A stretch of DNA of 10,384 bases, from NCBI GenBank assembly GCA_003217965.1, contig QHNB01000014.1, positions 1 to 10,384 on the forward strand. The letters are read 5' to 3'. A model generated the notes under the pieces. That model did no database searches, was not told the origin of the DNA, and saw only the letters and a list, made by a program, of their open reading frames with translations. Each line of letters starts with the position of its first letter. Position 1 is the stretch's first letter. The translations under genes and the position numbers were made by a program. The stretch is from Verrucomicrobiota bacterium (lineage in GTDB: Bacteria; Verrucomicrobiota; Verrucomicrobiia; Chthoniobacterales; UBA10450). This document shows, piece after piece, positions 1-7,278 of this stretch.

Positions 1-783
1 CATTGTCAGGATTACGATCTGGTCGGCAATGGTGTCGTGAACGAAGGCTATTGGAGCACGCTCCTGGGATTGCCAGGCTGGCCCGCCGCCGGAGAGGAGG
101 CGATGGTGATGCGCAATGTTTTGCTGGCCGAACTCTGTGACCACCCCATTCATTGTCAGCACATCAGCTCGGCCGGAAGCGTGCGACTCATTCGCGAGGC
201 GCGTGTTCGAGGCGTGAAAATTAGCGGTGAAGTTTGCCCGCATCACATCGCGCTGACCGATGACGCGATTCAAAATTTCGAGACAAATTTCAAAATGAAT
301 TCGCCGCTGCGTAGCAAAGGAGATGTCGACGCCATCATTCAGGGGATTGCAGACGGTACTCTTACAATTTTAGCAAGTGATCATGCCCCGCATGCGCAGT
401 TCGAAAAAGAAGTGGAGTTCGACGCCGCGCCGTTCGGAATTGTCGGCTTGGAAACGGAACTGGGACTATTTCTGGATCTCTTGATGCACAAAAAGCGGGC
501 GATCACGATTAATCGCCTGGTCGAGATGTACACGGTGGAACCGGCCAAGTTGCTCAAGATTGAAGCGGGAACCTTATCCCCTGGCGGGCGCGGGGACGTC
601 ACCATTATTGATGCCAATCTCGATTGGACAGTGAACACGCGTGAATTCGAATCCCTGTCGCAAAACACGCCTTTCGGCGGATGGAAGCTAAGAGGACGAG
701 CCGTGCGAACGATCGTAAACGGCGAGACCGTTTGGGAATTAAGCCAGACCAAGCGACAGTCGAAGGTCGTCGCTACCGCTTAA
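1..783 (+). CDS. pyrC: Dihydroorotase, class I (5' end outside window)
   Basis: This enzyme interconverts carbamoyl-aspartate and dihydroorotate, the third step of pyrimidine synthesis, in the cytosol. The frame is open from base 1, so the N-terminus with the HxH zinc motif lies outside; 260 residues are visible. The first residues, HCQDYDL, match the class I segment carrying the metal-bridging Asp. They are followed by NEGYWSTLLGLPGWP, the zinc His of HCQHISSAGS, the second His in EVCPHHIALTDD, and SDHAPH with the catalytic Asp. The C-terminal part has the usual NTPFGGWKLRGR...IVNGETVWE ending. A GTG at 37 lies inside the conserved catalytic core, so it is not the real start. The stop overlaps that of the convergent CBS gene by 4 bp. 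The family assignment is firm. Residue roles are taken from known class I dihydroorotases. Confidence 0.95.
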   Translation, partial: HCQDYDLVGNGVVNEGYWSTLLGLPGWPAAGEEAMVMRNVLLAELCDHPIHCQHISSAGSVRLIREARVRGVKISGEVCPHHIALTDDAIQNFETNFKMNSPLRSKGDVDAIIQGIADGTLTILASDHAPHAQFEKEVEFDAAPFGIVGLETELGLFLDLLMHKKRAITINRLVEMYTVEPAKLLKIEAGTLSPGGRGDVTIIDANLDWTVNTREFESLSQNTPFGGWKLRGRAVRTIVNGETVWELSQTKRQSKVVATA

Positions 784-1226
784 CTATAGCCGCCGCTAAT
801 ATAGTTCTCGAGATGGGCAATCGCAGCACTCTGGCACGAGATGACGTATTTCACTAGATCGCCGATCGAAATAATTCCGACGAGTTTGCCATTTTCCACC
901 ACAGGTAAATGGCGGATGCGCTTATCCGTCATCATCCGCAAACAGTTCTCCACCGGCTCGGTCGGACTCGTTATGCTAAGATCGGTCGACATGATCTCCT
1001 CGACCAGGGTCTCGCGGGAGCGTTTGCCGCGCAGGAAAATTTTACGCGTGTAGTCGCGTTCGGAGATAATTCCGACCAATCGATCGTCACCAACCACGAG
1101 CACTGCGCCGACATTTTTCGCCTCCATCATTTCGATTGCCTCCGCTACGGTCGCATTGGGAGCAATGGAAAAGATGGCGGAACCCTTCTGGGCAAGAATC
1201 GCGCTAATCGTTCCGCTTACATCCAT
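780..1226 (-). CDS. Two-CBS-domain protein (stand-alone)
   Basis: A 148-residue soluble protein made almost entirely of a tandem CBS (Bateman) pair, which in this family usually senses adenine nucleotides such as AMP, ATP or SAM. CBS1 covers about residues 8-66 and ends in GIISERD. CBS2 covers about 78-130 and ends in GIISIGD. Both match the G-h-x-S-x-x-D pattern that contacts the ribose and phosphates of bound nucleotides. IRHLPVVENGKLVGI is the typical start of the last strand of CBS2. No enzyme domain is attached. The gene lies 78 bp downstream of sufD on the same strand and could be read through from the suf operon, though no promoter or terminator settles this. Its TAA stop interlocks with the pyrC TAA (TTAA at 780-783). 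The ATG at 1226 has a purine-rich AGGGG about 9 bases upstream. The ligand is not predictable from sequence. Confidence 0.87.
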   Translation of the reverse strand: MDVSGTISAILAQKGSAIFSIAPNATVAEAIEMMEAKNVGAVLVVGDDRLVGIISERDYTRKIFLRGKRSRETLVEEIMSTDLSITSPTEPVENCLRMMTDKRIRHLPVVENGKLVGIISIGDLVKYVISCQSAAIAHLENYISGGYS

Positions 1227-1304
1227 CGTTAAAACGGCCCCTGGTCTTTGGTAGGCCGACTATCGAGGGTAGGGCGCACCCGAAAAAGGTGCAATGATTT
1301 TCGC

Positions 1305-2687
1305 CTAGGCAGCGATGGCGGCACGAGTGGCATCGAGGCGGAATTTGTCGGCAATCAAATCGCGAAGATGCTGCCCGATCAATGAATTCGATAATCGCCC
1401 AATCACTTCATCGAGAAATCCGGCGACGATCAGTTGCTTGGCAATAATCTCCGGAATCCCCCGGGAGAGCAGATAAAACATCTCTTCTTCGTCAACCTGA
1501 CCAGAGGTAGCGCCATGACTGCATTTCACGTTATCAGCGAGGATTTCGAGGCCGGGCATCGAGTTCGCTTCCGCGTCATCGCTCAACAGGAGGTTACGCA
1601 CTTTCTGGTAGGCGTCGGTGAAATGGGCATGCCGCTCGACCCGGATGAGACCTCCGAAAATCGTGCGGGAGCGATCGCTTAACGCATTCTTGTAGAGCAG
1701 ATCGCTCGTCGTATGTGGCGAACGATGATCCTGCAAGGTGCGGGCATCGAATTCCTGCTTGTGGTGGGCGACCGAAAGTGCGAGCAAATCGCTCCGCGCG
1801 CCTTCGCCAACGAGTCGGCTCAGACTTTCAAAGCGCGAATAGGCACCGCCGAGATGGAGATTCAGACTCATCGCCGAGGCGTCCCGCTCCACCGTAGTGG
1901 CGTTGATTTGCAGGGCAACGACGTTTTCATTCCAGCGTTGCGTACAGACGTATTTCACCGTCGCCCCGTGGCCCGCGATGAGATCGTTTACCCCACAGGC
2001 AAATCCGTGCCGGGTTTTCTCAACCGAACGGAAATGTTCGATCACCGTAACTTTCGACGTCTCGTCGGCGACCAGCAGCAAGTGAGGAAACACGGCGACG
2101 TTTTCGTCCGCCAGCCAATGGAAAATTTCGATCGGCAAATCGAGTTCGACGCCGCGGGGAACATAAACAAATGCTCCGGCCCGGACATGGGCGCGGTGTA
2201 GTGCCGCGAATTTAGCCGAGCCAAGTGCGGCCGGCTGGGTCATGAAGTATCTGCGCACGAGTCCTTCATGCTCAGTCAGCGCTCGTTCCAGCGGCTGAAA
2301 AATAACGCCGCTCTTGCGCAACGATTCAGGGAGTACGTCGCGTTCGAGGAAGTGATCGTTTGCGAAGATGAGCCGGCCCGATTTGCCGTCCAGAGCGACC
2401 GACTGTTCTAGAATTTGGGCGCGATCGTGATCGGACGGCAGATTGCCCGATTGATAGGACGCCAGATTCAGCACATCGACATTGGAAAAACGCCACGGCT
2501 GATCTTTGCGTGTCGGATTAGGAAGCAATGAGAAGTCCTGCCAACCTTGCTCGCGTTGTTGCCGGAACCAGGTTGGTTGATCCGGCGTGTCCTCCGCCGG
2601 TCCAGATAGAATGGTGCGCGTGGTGGGTTGTGCTTCGGATGCCTCCGATTCCTTCACGTGCTCAAGGACAGCAGTGTTGTCGCTCAT
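1305..2687 (-). CDS. sufD: Fe-S cluster assembly protein SufD
   Basis: SufD is the partner of SufB in the SufBC2D scaffold that builds Fe-S clusters in the cytosol. From the ATG at 2687 the protein is 460 residues, slightly long for the family. The C-terminal beta-helix half is clearly SufD. It has NVKCSHGATSG, whose His (about residue 391) matches the SufD His360 that helps form the nascent cluster in E. coli. It continues EEEMFYLLSRGIP and ends in a helical tail. The middle part has the FVYVPRGVELDLPIE segment shared with SufB. A TTG at 2729 would add 14 residues, read through a strong hairpin. I chose the ATG because MSDNTAVLEHVKE looks like a native N-terminus, but neither start has a strong ribosome-binding site. 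The gene is third in sufC-sufB-sufD, 59 bp after sufB. No sufS, sufU or sufE follows within the window. Confidence 0.93.
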   Translation of the reverse strand: MSDNTAVLEHVKESEASEAQPTTRTILSGPAEDTPDQPTWFRQQREQGWQDFSLLPNPTRKDQPWRFSNVDVLNLASYQSGNLPSDHDRAQILEQSVALDGKSGRLIFANDHFLERDVLPESLRKSGVIFQPLERALTEHEGLVRRYFMTQPAALGSAKFAALHRAHVRAGAFVYVPRGVELDLPIEIFHWLADENVAVFPHLLLVADETSKVTVIEHFRSVEKTRHGFACGVNDLIAGHGATVKYVCTQRWNENVVALQINATTVERDASAMSLNLHLGGAYSRFESLSRLVGEGARSDLLALSVAHHKQEFDARTLQDHRSPHTTSDLLYKNALSDRSRTIFGGLIRVERHAHFTDAYQKVRNLLLSDDAEANSMPGLEILADNVKCSHGATSGQVDEEEMFYLLSRGIPEIIAKQLIVAGFLDEVIGRLSNSLIGQHLRDLIADKFRLDATRAAIAA

Positions 2688-2701
2688 TTTACCAGACAGA
2701 A

Positions 2702-2723
2702 ACGGCGGTCGTCTGACCGCCGT
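2702..2723 (-). promoter_or_regulatory. Strong hairpin in the sufB-sufD gap
   Basis: On the transcribed strand ACGGCGGTC pairs perfectly with GACCGCCGT across the 4-base loop AGAC. This gives a 9-bp stem with seven G-C pairs. It sits 14 bases before the chosen sufD ATG and 23 bases after the sufB stop. No run of T follows (the next bases are TTCTGTCTGG), so it is not a standard intrinsic terminator. It may instead protect the sufCB mRNA end or limit sufD translation. The stem is seen directly; the role is inferred. Confidence 0.6.
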
Positions 2724-2746
2724 CGGCAAACAGTACTCGGCACGCC

Positions 2747-4162
2747 TTATCCGACCGAGCCTTCCATCTCAAGTTCGATCAGTCGCTTTAGCTCAACTGA
2801 ATATTCCATCGGAAACTGGCGGACCAGGTCATTAACGAATCCGTTCACGCTCAAGCTCATGGCCTGTCCTTCGCTCAAGCCACGCTGCTGCATGTAAAAA
2901 ATCTGTTCTGCGCTCACCTGGCTGACGCTCGCCTCATGCTGAACCGAATTGCCGGTGCCGCGAACGGTTATCGCCGGATAAGTATCGGTGCGGCTGGTGG
3001 CATTAATGAGGAGGGCGTCGCATTCGGTGTTATTTTTGCAGTGCTTGAGATGCTTCGGCACGTGCACGAGCCCGCGGTAAGTGGCACGGCCGGTGCCGAT
3101 CGAGATCGATTTGGAAATGATGTTGCTGGTGGTTTCGTCTGCCCCGTGGATCATCTTGGCGCCAGTATCCTGGTGCTGACCGTTCCCGGCCAACGCGATC
3201 GAAAGCACCTCGCCCCGAGATTTGCGCCCTTTTAAAACAACTCCGGGATATTTCATGGTTAGGCGCGAACCAATATTGCAGTCGATCCATTTAATCTCGG
3301 CTTCTTCGTGGGCGAGTCCGCGTTTGGTGACGAGGTTGAAAACGTTGGCCGACCAGTTCTGGACCGTGATGTACTGAATCTTCGCGCCCCTGAGCGCCAC
3401 CAGCTCAACTACGGCGCTGTGCAAGGTCGCGGTATTGAACTTTGGCGCGGTGCAGCCTTCCATGTAAGTCACTTCCGCGCCTTCATCGACAATGATGAGG
3501 GTGCGCTCAAATTGCCCGAAATTTTCGGCATTGATCCGGAAGTAGGCCTGAAGCGGGTGTTTCACTTTTACTCCGGGCGGAACGTAGATGAATGAGCCCC
3601 CGCTGAAGACGGCAGAATTTAATGCGCTGAATTTGTTGTCGCCCGTCGGAATCACTTTGCCGAACCATTTCCGGAAAATCTCCGGGTGATTCTTTAGACC
3701 TTCAGTCGAGCCGACGAAAATGACGCCTTGCTCGCCGACCGCCTTTTTGATGTTTGAGTAAACAGCTTCGCTGTCGAACTGCGCTTCGACCCCGGCGAGA
3801 AACTTGCGCTCCTGTTCCGGAATTCCGAGCCTCTCGAAAGTGCGCTTGATATCCTCCGGCACGTCCTCCCAGTTGCGTTTCGTCGGCGTGCCCTGGGCGA
3901 GATAGTAGCGGATATTATCAAAGACGATGGCATCGAGGTCTTTGCTGGCCCAATGGGTCGGCATCGGTTTGCTCAGAAAAGTCTTGAGCGCGTTCAGCCG
4001 GAATTGACGGACCCAATCCGGATCCTGTTTGACATCTGAAATGTAATTTACTACCCGATCGCTCAGGCCGACGCCGGCATCGTGGCCGTAGTGAACGTCG
4101 TAGTGAAAATCTCCGATACTTCGGTCGATATCGACCGCTGATGTTTCAGTTTGTGTAGCCAT
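2747..4162 (-). CDS. sufB: Fe-S cluster assembly protein SufB
   Basis: SufB is the main scaffold subunit of the SufBC2D complex and carries the nascent Fe-S cluster. From the ATG at 4162 it is 471 residues, close to the family norm. Diagnostic segments include the N-terminal GLSDRVVNYISDVKQDPDWV, then YMEGCTAP with Cys237 (the E. coli Cys254 position). Next come KMIHGADETTSNIISKSIS and ECDALLI with Cys381 (E. coli Cys405). VQHEAS has His409 and Glu410 (E. coli His433/Glu434), and the family terminus ELEMEGSVG is present. All reported cluster-building residues are therefore kept. An upstream TTG at 4207 would overlap sufC by 40 bp and add an atypical Arg/Gly-rich leader. The ATG at 4162 begins 5 bp after the sufC stop, with AAAGGAT directly before it, so sufB is probably coupled to sufC translation. 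Confidence 0.97.
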   Translation of the reverse strand: MATQTETSAVDIDRSIGDFHYDVHYGHDAGVGLSDRVVNYISDVKQDPDWVRQFRLNALKTFLSKPMPTHWASKDLDAIVFDNIRYYLAQGTPTKRNWEDVPEDIKRTFERLGIPEQERKFLAGVEAQFDSEAVYSNIKKAVGEQGVIFVGSTEGLKNHPEIFRKWFGKVIPTGDNKFSALNSAVFSGGSFIYVPPGVKVKHPLQAYFRINAENFGQFERTLIIVDEGAEVTYMEGCTAPKFNTATLHSAVVELVALRGAKIQYITVQNWSANVFNLVTKRGLAHEEAEIKWIDCNIGSRLTMKYPGVVLKGRKSRGEVLSIALAGNGQHQDTGAKMIHGADETTSNIISKSISIGTGRATYRGLVHVPKHLKHCKNNTECDALLINATSRTDTYPAITVRGTGNSVQHEASVSQVSAEQIFYMQQRGLSEGQAMSLSVNGFVNDLVRQFPMEYSVELKRLIELEMEGSVG

Positions 4163-4167
4163 ATCCT

Positions 4168-4932
4168 TTAAACGAGCACCGGTTCCTCCGCGTGATCGCG
4201 GATCCAATCGTAGCCCTTCTCCTCCAGTTCGAGTGCCAGTTCCTTATCGCCGCTGCGGACGATACGGCCTTGCACCATAACATGCACAAAATCTGGGATA
4301 ATATAATTCAATAGCCGTTGATAATGTGTAATGACCAAAACGCCCAGATTGGGGCTCCGTAATGAGTTCACCCCATGCGCCACGATTTTCAGGGCGTCGA
4401 TGTCCAGCCCGCTATCGGTCTCGTCAAGAATGGCAAAGCGCGGTTCGAGCATTGCCATCTGTAAAATTTCGGAGCGTTTCTTTTCGCCACCGGAAAATCC
4501 TTCATTGACTGAGCGTGAGGTGAACGACCGGTCGATATCGAGCAGGTCCATTTTTTCGTAAAGCTTGGCGTAGTAATCGGTAGCCTCCAATTCCTCTCCT
4601 TCGGGCGAACGCGACTGTGCCGCCGCGCGCAGAAAATCAGCAATCGTAACGCCAGGAATTTCACTCGGATACTGAAAGGCAAGAAACAAACCTCTTCGCG
4701 CACGCTCGTCCGGCCCAAGCTCGAGGAGGTTTTCGCCGTCCATCAGCACTCCTCCGCCCGTAACCCGATAGTCTGGCTGGCCGGCAATCGCCTTCGCCAG
4801 CGTGCTTTTACCCGAGCCGTTTGGACCCATGATCGCATGCACCTCGCCTGTCCGAACGGTCAGGCTGAGATCGCGAATGATCTCACTCTCGCCAATCGCA
4901 ACGCGCAAATTGTTGATCTCCAGTTGCTGCAT
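4168..4932 (-). CDS. sufC: Fe-S assembly ATPase SufC
   Basis: SufC is the ABC-type ATPase that drives rearrangement of the SufBC2D scaffold. It is a soluble cytosolic protein, not a transporter, despite its ABC fold. The 254-residue length is normal. Walker A is GPNGSGKS (residues 36-43) and the Q-loop is AFQYPSEIPGV (Gln87). The signature is FSGGEKKRSEI (146-156), with the KKR and ExLQ pattern typical of SufC. Walker B plus the catalytic Glu is AILDETDSGLD (Asp170, Glu171), and the switch His is in ITHYQRLL (His203). All ATPase residues are intact. It is the first gene of sufC-sufB-sufD. No good Shine-Dalgarno sequence precedes the ATG (the upstream bases are TAAGTCCCTTTC), and I see no convincing promoter or IscR/SufR-type operator. 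Confidence 0.97.
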   Translation of the reverse strand: MQQLEINNLRVAIGESEIIRDLSLTVRTGEVHAIMGPNGSGKSTLAKAIAGQPDYRVTGGGVLMDGENLLELGPDERARRGLFLAFQYPSEIPGVTIADFLRAAAQSRSPEGEELEATDYYAKLYEKMDLLDIDRSFTSRSVNEGFSGGEKKRSEILQMAMLEPRFAILDETDSGLDIDALKIVAHGVNSLRSPNLGVLVITHYQRLLNYIIPDFVHVMVQGRIVRSGDKELALELEEKGYDWIRDHAEEPVLV

Positions 4933-5431
4933 GAAAGGGACTTACAAATATATCCAAAATTGGCAACTTGGCGAGGAACTGAATGACGATTTTACCCTCG
5001 CCCCAACCGGCTAGATTTGCGGCGATGGCGCGGGGCTCGATCAAACAGCGTTGGAATGGCTGGCAGTCGCAGCCGGTATGGCAATTGTGCTGCTCTTCCC
5101 GCGATCGCTCTGCTATGGCAGGTCTGCGGGATGCCCCGCTATCTCTTCGATGGCAAGAGGCCGGTCCGTCGCCCTGGCGACATATTGACGTGGCTTTCGG
5201 GCGGATTTGACTGAGCGAGAGTGGCGAGCGGTAGCGCGGCGAGCTTACATTCTCCACCAAGACGAACGGTCGGAAGCTGTGCATCTTTAAATCGAGCAGC
5301 CACAATTCTATAAATCGCGATTTCGCTTGGGCTTAGATAGGGCTGACCTGGCTTCGTAGTGAGGCTGATAGGCACTGCGAATGCTGCTAGGGCGGAGGGC
5401 TGGCGCGCTAAACAAGGCCCCTTACTCGATC
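4933..5431. other. Long gap between divergent sufC and receiver gene; no defensible gene
   Basis: This 499-bp stretch separates two divergently transcribed units and must hold the promoters of both, but I find no convincing -35/-10 pair. Frames are open in several directions. Two stretches look vaguely protein-like. On the plus strand, a frame ending at 5212-5214 reads GKRPVRRPGDILTWLSGGFD just before its stop, and a different frame shortly upstream gives a hydrophobic run (LEWLAVAAGMAIVLLFPRSL, about 5054-5113). On the minus strand, a 78-codon frame (5375-5139) begins at a GTG and contains LSPSEIAIYRIVAARFKDAQ. They overlap each other and none has a clear start, so I do not call genes. The plus-strand pair could be a frameshifted remnant. 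Confidence 0.4.
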
Positions 5432-6157
5432 ATGAACGAACAACACGAAAACCCCGCTGCCGGCGATATACCCATTACGCCTCGGGTCGCGAGCGAATTA
5501 AACAATCTGATCCAGATCATCTCAGGCACGAGCGATCTGATTGAAAATATTTGGGAGGGAACTGAAGGGTCGGAAAAATATTTTGCAATGTTGCGTGCCA
5601 GTATCCTGCGCGCTGAGCAGGTGACGGCGCAATTGGTGGCACAAGCCGGCGGAGCAAACGGTAAGGTGATTTTTCGTCCCGATCTTCAAAGAACTGCTAA
5701 ACCGGCCGTATCGGCATCGAGACCGCCGCAACCCCCGTGCATCCTTGTCGTCGACGACGAGCAGATGGTGCTGTCGCTTTTCCGCCGTGTCCTGGCCGAG
5801 GGAGGCTATGAGCTTGTCTGTGCGCAGTCCGGCTTTGAATGCCTCGACCTGTTTAGGCGCAACCCGGAAGCTTACGACCTCGTTTTACTCGATCTGGCGA
5901 TGCCATTCATGGATGGTGAGGAGACATTTGAACGATTGCGGCGCATTTCAGCCACGATCGATGTCATTCTGACGACGGGCTTTTGCGAGGAGTGGCGCCT
6001 GGAGCGGATGATGAAAGCCGGTTTGAGCGGCTATCTACGCAAGCCGTTACGCAACGAAGAAATTCTCCGCTTAGTCGCATCAATCATTGCACGGACGAGA
6101 GCCAAGCAATCGATTCGCCCCCGCGACGGCATTGCGGCTGCTGTGCAGGACGCATGA
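5432..6157 (+). CDS. Response regulator: His-less DHp-like segment fused to receiver
   Basis: From the ATG at 5432 the protein is 241 residues and soluble. Residues about 19-74 (VASELNNLIQIISGTSDLI, later ILRAEQVTAQLVAQAGG) follow the helix-turn-helix pattern of the DHp domain of hybrid kinases (AHDFNNLLxxIxG ... AAERAxxLTxQLLAFSR). The phospho-accepting His is replaced by Ser21, and no ATPase domain follows. A Pro-rich linker (about 92-102) leads to a complete receiver domain. It has the acidic pair Asp108/Asp109, phospho-acceptor Asp154 in LLDLAMPFMDG, Thr181/Thr182 in LTTGF, and Lys204 in LRKPL. There is no DNA-binding or enzymatic output domain, so the DHp-like part may act as dimer or docking surface. 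The stop overlaps the next gene's start (ATGA), which points to joint translation with the kinase-like partner. An ATG at 5381 is an alternative start that adds 17 unremarkable residues. Neither start has a clear ribosome-binding site. Confidence 0.86.
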   Translation: MNEQHENPAAGDIPITPRVASELNNLIQIISGTSDLIENIWEGTEGSEKYFAMLRASILRAEQVTAQLVAQAGGANGKVIFRPDLQRTAKPAVSASRPPQPPCILVVDDEQMVLSLFRRVLAEGGYELVCAQSGFECLDLFRRNPEAYDLVLLDLAMPFMDGEETFERLRRISATIDVILTTGFCEEWRLERMMKAGLSGYLRKPLRNEEILRLVASIIARTRAKQSIRPRDGIAAAVQDA

Positions 6158-7278
6158 GCTCCGGCTTGAGCGCGAAGGTATTCGATCAGCTTTCGCACAA
6201 TCGGCTTTTTGAGGGACTCGAGCCCGATTTGCTGAAACAAATTCGAAAACAGGTCGACGTTCTCCAATTTAAGAGCGGCGAAGTCGTATTCCACGAAGGT
6301 GATCCCGGTGATTCCTTGTACTTAGTCGGCGAAGGCTCGGTGAAGATTTCCAAAGAAGATCGCGCGGGCCGGGAACAAGTTCTAGATTATATTAAACCGG
6401 GCAATTTTTTCGGTGAGATGGCCTTGCTCGAGGGCAAGCCGCGCTCAGCCATGGCCACGGCAGCGGAGCCGACCCTGCTCGGTGCCGTCAAAGAAGAGAC
6501 ATTTCAGCATCTTCTTGAGCTCGCACCCAGCCGCTTGCATATGAATTTCTTGCGCTCGATTAGCGAGCGCCTGCGCAGTGTGAACTCGCGTTTCATCAAC
6601 GAGGTGATGTTGAAGGAGCGACTAAGCCTGGTTGGCTCAATGGCAAGTTCGATCATTCAGGATCTGAAGAATCCCATCTGCATTGTGCGTTGCTGCTCAG
6701 ATTTGATCGCGAGCGAAACCAATGACCCGCATCTGCGAGAGCTCACCAGTATGCTCGATGGCGCCGTTGATGGCATGTTGGCGACGACGCACGAACTGCT
6801 CGACTACGCTCGCGGTTCAACTCAACTTCACAAACAGCCCATTTCTATCTGGGGCATACTCGACGAGCTCAATCAGCAATCGCTTCGGTTGTTGCCCGGC
6901 AAAAACATCCAATTCGTCAAGCACATCCGCTATGAGGGAAATGTCGAGATCGACCGCGCCCGCTTCATTCGGGTGTTATCGAATTTGATTAAGAATTCGC
7001 GTGAAGCCATGCCCGGAGGCGGCATCCTGACGTTGACGACCGACCTTATTCAAGATCAGGTGGCAATCCGGATTTCGGATACCGGTTTGGGTATCCCCCG
7101 GGAAGTTTTACCGAAGTTATTCGAGCCATTCGTCACGCATGGAAAACCAAACAGCACCGGTCTCGGCCTGGCGATCGCAAAATCAGTGGTGGAGGCGCAT
7201 GGCGGAAAAATTTCGATCTCCAGCGTAAACGGCAACGGCACGACCGTGGATATTCGTTTGCCGAAGCCAGTGGAATAG
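6154..7278 (+). CDS. Cyclic-nucleotide-binding domain / histidine-kinase-like protein lacking the phospho-acceptor His
   Basis: A 374-residue soluble protein. Residues about 15-130 form a cNMP-binding domain with the cassette FFGEMALLEGKPRSA (85-99); Glu88, Arg97 and Ser98 are at positions used for cyclic-nucleotide binding. A DHp dimerisation segment follows (about 155-222: VGSMASSIIQDLKNPI). In related kinases this motif reads IIHD(L/F)KNP; here the His is Gln169, encoded by CAG. The C-terminal ATPase domain (about 262-372) is complete. It has the N box NLIKNSREAM (277-286), G1 box DTGLGIP (309-315), F box LFEPF (322-326), and G2 box TGLGLAIAKSVVEAHGG (335-351). The start at 6154 overlaps the receiver gene's stop by 4 bp (ATGA). 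The frame is open further upstream, but that stretch lies inside the receiver gene. The intact ATP site with a missing His suggests either a signalling pseudokinase or an unusual phosphorylation site. The architecture is clear; the ligand and activity are inferred. Confidence 0.9.
   Translation: MSSGLSAKVFDQLSHNRLFEGLEPDLLKQIRKQVDVLQFKSGEVVFHEGDPGDSLYLVGEGSVKISKEDRAGREQVLDYIKPGNFFGEMALLEGKPRSAMATAAEPTLLGAVKEETFQHLLELAPSRLHMNFLRSISERLRSVNSRFINEVMLKERLSLVGSMASSIIQDLKNPICIVRCCSDLIASETNDPHLRELTSMLDGAVDGMLATTHELLDYARGSTQLHKQPISIWGILDELNQQSLRLLPGKNIQFVKHIRYEGNVEIDRARFIRVLSNLIKNSREAMPGGGILTLTTDLIQDQVAIRISDTGLGIPREVLPKLFEPFVTHGKPNSTGLGLAIAKSVVEAHGGKISISSVNGNGTTVDIRLPKPVE

Noticed and set aside
1276..1292. 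GCACC/GGTGC inverted repeat with a 7-base loop between sufD and the CBS gene
   Set aside because: The stem is only 5 bp and is followed by no T run on the minus strand, so it does not qualify as a terminator.
4163..4207. An earlier TTG start for sufB overlapping sufC
   Set aside because: It adds 15 residues not typical of SufB. The ATG at 4162 lies right after the sufC stop with a purine-rich AAAGGAT and gives a family-length protein.
4883..5305. A 140-codon minus-strand frame upstream of and overlapping sufC
   Set aside because: It overlaps the sufC 5' end in another frame, has a composition unlike a folded protein (rich in Arg, Ser and Cys), and no recognisable motif.
5983..6153. A possible N-terminal extension of the CNBD-kinase by 57 residues
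   Set aside because: It would lie entirely inside the receiver coding region. The ATGA overlap at 6154 gives a natural start, and the cNMP-binding domain begins soon after it.
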